Source: Bacteroidota bacterium
GTDB lineage: Bacteria; Bacteroidota; Bacteroidia; Chitinophagales; LD1
Direction: 5' to 3'
Assembly (NCBI GenBank): GCA_016722375.1
Contig: JADKJG010000013.1
Span: 1 to 61,488, forward strand
Length of the DNA stretch: 61,488 nucleotides
Position numbers and translations under genes: made by a program. Position 1 is the stretch's first letter. Every line of letters starts with the position of its first letter. Positions 56,580 through 61,488 of the stretch are shown piece after piece. Under the pieces are notes generated by a model. The model saw only the letters and a list, made by a program, of their open reading frames with translations, ran no database searches and was not told the DNA's origin.

Positions 56580-57479
56580 ATGAAAAAACAACTACAAAAA
56601 AAGATTACTGCTTTCATCGTTACAGCAATGATGTTTTGTGCAAGTGCAAATGCACAGATAGTTTACACGGATGTGATTCCAGATGTTGTGCGTGGTTGCA
56701 ACTATCCCAGTCCTTGCGGAGCCGATTTTTTAATTGACTTGAATAATGATGGGATTAATGATTTTACCTTCGCGCCAAGAGCGCATGGCTTTTCTTGCGG
56801 AAATTGTTCCCCAAACCCGGTTGCAGTCCTTGGTACCCGAGATTCAGCATTAATTATTTCAACTGCGCAAAGTTGGATTGCAGACACGGTTGGCGGATTT
56901 GGCTTAAATAAGTCAATGGATTCATCCTTGGCGTGGACAAATGCAGTGCATAATTTGGCTCAAAATGGTGAGGGTTGCATGGCCTGCACAAATGGCCATG
57001 GAAGTCATAAGGTCACACAAGGCATAACCGGAAACTGGCAAAATGTTTCAGGAAAATTCATGGGTCTAAAAATAAAAGTGGGGTCTGATTTTTATTATGG
57101 CTGGATTAAACTTGGGGTATCCATAGCCAGTTATTCAGTTTCCATTACGATTATGGAATATGCCTACAATTCTATCCCCAACCAACCCATTCTTGCAGGA
57201 CAAACAACAGTCACAGGAATAACTGAAAATTCTTTTGCTTCTTCAATAAATATTTTTCCCAATCCTGCCAACAACTATCTCACCATTGCTTTGGGTAACA
57301 ATACCAAAAAAGTCGACGTAACTATTGCTGACATTACCGGAAAAATAATTTACACTAACATAGCAACAGATACACAAAAGGTAGAAGTGAACACAAAAGA
57401 TTTTGCTGAAGGAATTTATGTTGTACAAATTCAAATAGCAGATTTTAAAGCAACGAAAAAACTTATCGTTGCAAAATAA
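56580..57479 (+). CDS. Secreted protein with type IX secretion type A C-terminal domain
   Basis: 299 residues. A signal peptide ends at SANAQ. The N-terminal domain has a Cys-rich part (GCNYPSPCGADF, FSCGNCSPNP, GCMACTNGHG) and a calcium-like DLNNDGINDF loop. The end (INIFPNPANNYLTIAL, DITGKIIY, AEGIYVVQIQ, KKLIVAK) is the type A sorting signal. The product is exported by T9SS. It is a single-gene cassette and its activity is unknown. Confidence 0.82.
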   Translation: MKKQLQKKITAFIVTAMMFCASANAQIVYTDVIPDVVRGCNYPSPCGADFLIDLNNDGINDFTFAPRAHGFSCGNCSPNPVAVLGTRDSALIISTAQSWIADTVGGFGLNKSMDSSLAWTNAVHNLAQNGEGCMACTNGHGSHKVTQGITGNWQNVSGKFMGLKIKVGSDFYYGWIKLGVSIASYSVSITIMEYAYNSIPNQPILAGQTTVTGITENSFASSINIFPNPANNYLTIALGNNTKKVDVTIADITGKIIYTNIATDTQKVEVNTKDFAEGIYVVQIQIADFKATKKLIVAK

Positions 57480-57531
57480 AGTACGCGAATATATGAACGG
57501 AATATCTTCGTGTGAGTAGTCGGGTATTCGC

Positions 57532-57676
57532 ATAAGATAAGATTAAAAGAAATTTTAAAAAGAAGGGCTTTGTTCGCTAATCAAACAGCGGTGCTTCTAA
57601 CAAACAGTTGTGGTAATACGAACAGTGGTGCATCTAATCCCTTCTTTTAAAAACTTATTTTATCCCTTCTTCGTTA
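57532..57676 (+). repeat. attC-like site J (AT-arm type)
   Basis: A left end with ATAAG (57532) and right CGTTA (57672-57676). GATTAAAAGAAATTTTAAAA followed by AGAAGGG faces CCCTTCTTTTAAAAACTTAT, complementary over most of its length. The interior GGCTTTGTTCG word is shared with sites K and L. Confidence 0.65.
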
Positions 57677-57785
57677 TGTGCAACCAATGGCGGTATCGGA
57701 ACTTCAAACAATTGGAATTCTAATGAGCTTTTCTTCCGTGCGAGGTCAAACTGTTGTGAATTGAACAACTATATTTGATACAAAG

Positions 57786-58253
57786 ATGATATATTTCAAG
57801 AAAGTAAATCTTAATGGCGCAGACCGGCAGAGAATTGAAACAGCAATTCGGCAATTTGCAGTTAAGCGAAATACTTCTCTTGACTTTCAATCATCGGCTA
57901 CATGCATCAGACAGGAGAAATATTTTCTTGGACTTGAAAGCGAAAGTAATTTAACGCTTACTCGTATCAGGACACCATTTGAAAGATTGTTGCCAAAACT
58001 TATCCTTCAGTTTTCTAAAGAGGATTTTAATAAGTACAAAGTCCGATTTAGTTTTGTTTCAATTTTTGTTGCCTTTCTTTTATCCGTTGGGGTTTTATTG
58101 CAATTGATTTATTCAATTAAAAATTCACAACTTTCAAGCAACCTATGGCAGATATTATTTTTTGCTTTAATCTTTATAGCTTTGACTTGGTTTGAAATTA
58201 AATTAACTACTGATAAAATCAATAAAGCAATTGAGAAGGCAGCGCAAAATTGA
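57786..58253 (+). CDS. Membrane protein of unknown function (155 aa)
   Basis: An N-terminal soluble part of about 90 residues (INGADRQRI-like, FAVKRNTSLDFQSSATC) is followed by two helices (FVSIFVAFLLSVGVLLQLIY, LWQILFFALIFIALTWFEI). It is a single-gene cassette. No family recognised. Confidence 0.6.
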   Translation: MIYFKKVNLNGADRQRIETAIRQFAVKRNTSLDFQSSATCIRQEKYFLGLESESNLTLTRIRTPFERLLPKLILQFSKEDFNKYKVRFSFVSIFVAFLLSVGVLLQLIYSIKNSQLSSNLWQILFFALIFIALTWFEIKLTTDKINKAIEKAAQN

Positions 58254-58330
58254 AACCGGTGACATCGCCTTGAACAAACTTGGTTCGGACTTCAAACAGT
58301 ATCGCTTCGTATGAACAGCTTGGTATGCGC

Positions 58331-58486
58331 ATTACACAAAGATTAAAAGAAATAAAATAAAGTAGGGCTTTGATAAGTAAACAAAAAGTTTAGATTCTAA
58401 TAAATAGTACAGGTAAACGAATCCCGCTCGAACGGGATACTTTTAACCCTTCTGTTTTTACTTCTTTAATCCCTTATTCGCTATCA
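58331..58486 (+). repeat. attC-like site K (AT-arm type)
   Basis: GATTAAAAGAAATAAAATAA followed by AGTAGGG faces CCCTTCTGTTTTTACTTCTT followed by TAATC. The right core is CGCTATC rather than CGTTATC, so it may be inactive. The interior also has a small CCCGC...GCGGG-type hairpin (ATCCCGCTCGAACGGGAT). Confidence 0.58.
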
Positions 58487-58538
58487 TCCCTTATAACCCG
58501 CCAAATAAAAAGCCGCTCCAACTTCAAAATTTAAAACA

Positions 58539-59432
58539 ATGAAAAAATATCTACTACTAATTCTGATGATGTTGTTTTCAGTGGCATCCTTTTCTCAATC
58601 ATCCTCCTTTTATACACTTGATTTTGAAGATACGGCTGCACTACATCATCTGAGAATTGATACTGTTTCTAATCTCAATAACATTTGGCAGGTTGGTGCT
58701 CCTCAAAAACCAATTTTCACAAATGCTTACTCAAATCCGAATGTTATTGTAACAGATACCATCAATCCATATCCAATAAACGACACTTCATCTTTTACAA
58801 TTGTAAACGTTGCAGGTGACGGCTTTACATATCCTCATACAGCTTCTTTGATTGGAGAATACTCTGTTAACTCTGATACTTTGACTGACTTTGGCACGAT
58901 AGAATTTTCACCAGACAATGGAACATCCTGGTATGATATTATCAATGATACATTTATTACGAATCATATCAATTTACAGCAGCATTGGATTTCATTGACA
59001 GGTAATTCAAATGGATGGCAGCAATTTTATGTAAACCTTGCTCCATTAGGACCCTTATTCAATATTCAGCTTGGCGACACAGTTCTATGGCGATTCACAT
59101 TTATCAGCGACAGTATTCAAACAAATAAGGACGGGTTAATGTTTGACAATTTATATTTTGAGGATTACGTTGAAGGCATACCGGAAATACAAAATGACAA
59201 CTTGATTTCAATTTCTCCAAATCCGACATCGAATGAATTAAGAATTTACAAATCAAATGTCAGCGACAGTCAGAAAGTTCAAGTTTTGAATTACAGAGGC
59301 CAAGTTCTTTACGACAACTCAAACTTTATTGGAGATATGATAGACATACGTCAATTGCCAAATGGAATTTATCTGTTGAAATATGCTGCCACGAAATATT
59401 TTTCTGTCAAAAAGTTTGTAGTACAACATTGA
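58539..59432 (+). CDS. Secreted protein with type IX secretion type A C-terminal domain
   Basis: 297 residues. A signal peptide ends at SVASFSQ. A beta-sandwich domain (YTLDFEDTAALHHLRI, WRFTFISDSIQTNKDGLMFD) resembles carbohydrate-binding-like jelly rolls but has no named motif. The end (SISPNPTSNELRIYKS, LNYRGQVLYDN, PNGIYLLKY) is the T9SS type A signal. It is a second T9SS cargo gene carried as a cassette. Confidence 0.8.
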   Translation: MKKYLLLILMMLFSVASFSQSSSFYTLDFEDTAALHHLRIDTVSNLNNIWQVGAPQKPIFTNAYSNPNVIVTDTINPYPINDTSSFTIVNVAGDGFTYPHTASLIGEYSVNSDTLTDFGTIEFSPDNGTSWYDIINDTFITNHINLQQHWISLTGNSNGWQQFYVNLAPLGPLFNIQLGDTVLWRFTFISDSIQTNKDGLMFDNLYFEDYVEGIPEIQNDNLISISPNPTSNELRIYKSNVSDSQKVQVLNYRGQVLYDNSNFIGDMIDIRQLPNGIYLLKYAATKYFSVKKFVVQH

Positions 59433-59460
59433 ACGACTCCAATTCTTGTGAACAGAAAAA

Positions 59461-59615
59461 CGGCTGATCACAATTAAATTGATAGAAATAAAATAAAAAA
59501 GGGGTTTGTTCGATAAATCAAATACTTGAGATTCTAAGAAAAAAGCAATGCGCTAATGAATGCGCCACGGCGGATGCTTCTAATCCCCTCTTCTTTGATC
59601 ATAATTTTACAGCCA
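59461..59615 (+). repeat. attC-like site L (AT-arm type, degenerate)
   Basis: The arm ATAGAAATAAAATAAAAAAG with GGGTTTGTTCG inside matches sites J and K. The right arm CCCCTCTTCTTTGATC with ATAATTTTACAGCC is partly complementary, and GGCTG/CAGCC close the outer ends. No TAAC or CGTTA core remains. Confidence 0.5.
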
Positions 59616-59634
59616 CCTAAAATTAAACAAGCAT

Positions 59635-60336
59635 ATGATTACAATTGACAACTATTTAGACAGCCATTATATACACCGAAGCAATTGGCTAAGAGCCGCT
59701 GTTTTGGGAGCAAACGATGGTATAATTTCTATTTCCAGTCTTGCAATAGGTGTTGCTGCTGCAAGTTCGACAAGAGAACCAATTGTTTTAGCAACAGTCG
59801 CAGGACTTGTTGCAGGTGCTTTATCAATGGCAGCCGGAGAATATGTTTCTGTAAGTTCTCAAACTGACACAGAAAAAGCAGATATAATAAGAGAGAGCCG
59901 TGAACTTAAGGAAATGCCGGAAGAAGAGTTGAACATATTGGCTAAAATCTATGAGAAGAGAGGTCTGAAAAAAGAAACAGCAATCCAAGTAGCCATTGAA
60001 TTGACCGAAAAGGATGCTTTGGGAACACACATCCGGGACGAATTAGGTATAAACGAGATTAGTCAGGCGAATCCGATACAAGCAGCACTTGCATCGGGAT
60101 CTTCATTTACAGTTGGAGGTGTATTGCCTCTTTTGGTTGTACTTTTTACACCGATAAAAGGTATGGAGTATTGGCTCTATAGTTTCACGATAATTTTTCT
60201 AATTATTTTAGGAACAATTTCGGCAAAGACTGGTGGCTCAAGTGTGAAAAAGGCTATTATCCGCATTACTATTTGGGGTACAATTGCAATGGGCTTGTCC
60301 GCATTGGCGGGTTATATTTTTGGTGTTAAGGTATAG
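59635..60336 (+). CDS. VIT1/CCC1-family transporter
   Basis: 233 residues. HRSNWLRAAVLGANDGIISISSLAIGVAAAS and VAGALSMAAGEYVSVSSQTDTEKAD are the family signature, and three helices follow at the C-terminus. The internal Glu-rich cytosolic part (ELKEMPEEELNILAKIYEKRG) binds metal in relatives. It moves Fe2+ or Mn2+ across the membrane. Cassette gene. Confidence 0.92.
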   Translation: MITIDNYLDSHYIHRSNWLRAAVLGANDGIISISSLAIGVAAASSTREPIVLATVAGLVAGALSMAAGEYVSVSSQTDTEKADIIRESRELKEMPEEELNILAKIYEKRGLKKETAIQVAIELTEKDALGTHIRDELGINEISQANPIQAALASGSSFTVGGVLPLLVVLFTPIKGMEYWLYSFTIIFLIILGTISAKTGGSSVKKAIIRITIWGTIAMGLSALAGYIFGVKV

Positions 60337-60497
60337 CGCACCTCTATTAAGCACATCCGCTTGCTGTTAATTTAGTTCACAATTTCAATCAATACTTCAT
60401 CCTCTACCATTGAACTGCAATGCATACTTTAAACGGAATTTAAAATAAAGCGAAACTTAAAATAACAATTCAAGAACACCATTTTCATATATTTCAC

Positions 60498-60923
60498 ATG
60501 AACGTAAAAGGACAAATCAAGGAGTATATTACCGCTCAGCCTGAATCTAAACAAAGTGACATGCAAGCCTTGCACAGCATCATTCAGAAATTAATGCCGG
60601 CATGTAAATTATGGTTCCTCGATGGTAAAAATTCTGAAAATAAAGTGGTTTCTAATCCGAACATAGGATATGGATCCTACACCATAAAATATGCTGATGG
60701 AAAAACCAGAGAGTTTTATCAAATTGGTTTGAGTGCTAACACAACCGGAATTTCTGTCTATATAATGGGTATCAATGATAAGACATATTTAACCAAAACG
60801 TATGGGGAAAAAATAGGCAAGGCGAGCGTGACCGGGTATTGCATTAAGTTCAAAACGCTGAAAGATATAAACATTGAAATACTTGAAGCGGCAATACGTT
60901 TTGGTTTTGAGGCTACGAGCTAA
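60498..60923 (+). CDS. DUF1801-domain protein
   Basis: 141 residues. The start VKGQIKEYITAQPESKQSDM, then LHSIIQKLMPACKLWF, IGYGSYTIKYADGKTREFYQIGLSANTTGISVYI and GYCIKFKTLKDI fit DUF1801 (YdhG-like). The role is unknown. No clear attC-like site separates it from the VIT gene. Confidence 0.82.
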   Translation: MNVKGQIKEYITAQPESKQSDMQALHSIIQKLMPACKLWFLDGKNSENKVVSNPNIGYGSYTIKYADGKTREFYQIGLSANTTGISVYIMGINDKTYLTKTYGEKIGKASVTGYCIKFKTLKDINIEILEAAIRFGFEATS

Positions 60924-61158
60924 GCAAAAGCGACAGGAGGTATTAACTTGTAGTGGTGTGGTAAATAATAACGGTGCTTCTGTGAGTTCATCCATGGGAT
61001 GTCCTTCCCCCGTTCAATTTTCAATACCATAATCCTTGCTGCTTTCTTCTTCCTGATTGACGGATTTGCAAATGACTCTAAAGAAAGTTGTTTTTAAAAT
61101 AAATGGTATACCAAATCAAACAGTACATATGAAATAACTCAGAGTCAGTGCAATCATC

Positions 61159-61398
61159 ATGATATATCAAGAAAATCAGAAGAATGACAGAAGAAACAAG
61201 AAAGATATCCTTGGACAAGTTTTATGGTTTGCAATGTTTGCGACACCCTTGCTGACAATTCCTTTGACATGGAAGTTTCTCCGAGTACTTAAAATTTACA
61301 GATTAATGTTCGGACTTCTACTTGCAGCTTTCCTTTCGTTTTTCCTTTACTTCATCAGTTTAGGCATCATTTTCAGAGACGGTATGGGGCCAGGCTGA
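61159..61398 (+). CDS. Small two-helix membrane protein (79 aa)
   Basis: A basic N-terminus (QKNDRRNKKD) is followed by helices VLWFAMFATPLLTIPLTWKF and LMFGLLLAAFLSFFLYFISL. No family recognised. It may form an operon with the partial gene that starts 24 bases later. Confidence 0.5.
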   Translation: MIYQENQKNDRRNKKDILGQVLWFAMFATPLLTIPLTWKFLRVLKIYRLMFGLLLAAFLSFFLYFISLGIIFRDGMGPG

Positions 61399-61421
61399 TT
61401 CAAAATAATTCAACAGAAACA

Positions 61422-61488
61422 ATGTTTATCTCAACCCTGCTTTTAATTCCCTGGATTGTTTACGGGTTCAAACACGACGACAAGTCCT
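61422..61488 (+). CDS. Partial gene at window end, hydrophobic N-terminus
   Basis: ATG 61422 opens MFISTLLLIPWIVYGFKHDD and runs off the window. It is too short to identify. Confidence 0.3.
   Translation, partial: MFISTLLLIPWIVYGFKHDDKS

Noticed and set aside
1..61488. rRNA or tRNA genes
   Set aside because: No stretch with rRNA landmarks or a tRNA cloverleaf with T-loop GTTCRA was recognised.

Overview
The window looks like Bacteroidota, probably a Chitinophagales/Saprospirales-type environmental lineage. The reasons are type IX secretion C-terminal domains, promoters of the TTTG-N19-TAnnTTTG kind, few Shine-Dalgarno sequences, a short NuoG, an SSS transporter next to a PIG-L deacetylase, and a GH3-family protein. 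No rRNA or tRNA gene was seen. Many conserved genes carry single-base shifts at or near homopolymers (SSS transporter, PIG-L, nnr, nuoF, truncated haemoglobin, recombinase). One 0.5 kb block is almost pure G/C homopolymer. Part of the apparent gene decay is therefore probably sequencing or assembly error.

Bases 1-30 kb are ordinary chromosome: the topoisomerase IV subunit A tail, an IS1380 remnant, an SSS/PIG-L operon on the minus strand, an outer-membrane barrel, an acetyltransferase, ceramidase, CrcB, an aminotransferase, heptose kinase, GH3, the NAD(P)HX repair enzyme, a large PKD/T9SS protein, a hydrolase and nuoA-nuoH. The nuo operon stops after nuoH. Four intergenic arrays (1.59-1.94, 21.00-21.16, 21.56-21.73 and 29.51-29.89 kb) use different core words but all keep a strict 20-21 bp period, about two helical turns.

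From 30 kb to the end every gene is on the plus strand, the sequence is visibly more A+T rich, and genes come in small unrelated groups. A tyrosine recombinase (30.8-31.7 kb) without the IntI-specific insertion is followed at once by a hairpin and a CGTTA core. Repeated attC-like imperfect palindromes follow, typically 125-155 bp, with TAAC on the left, CGTTA on the right and pairing arms that differ from site to site. They separate the gene groups. The layout is that of an integron or CALIN, apparently served by a XerC/D-like enzyme. Contents include lipoproteins, a J-domain remnant, a type IIG restriction-modification enzyme, a GNAT, a DHFR-family protein, T9SS cargo, a VIT-family transporter and DUF proteins.

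Inside the array lies a roughly 10 kb nitric-oxide/nitrite-type module (39.7-50.0 kb): an Rrf2 regulator with two identical operators, a cbb3-like haem-copper oxidase or NO reductase with a dihaem cytochrome, truncated haemoglobin, a tryptophan 2,3-dioxygenase-like protein, RIC, hemerythrin and a ferredoxin. A second operon follows (redoxin, HPP, DUF2024, a Cys-rich MarR, YggS) with its own palindromic operator. This module and the restriction-modification gene are each bracketed by copies of a covarying hairpin.
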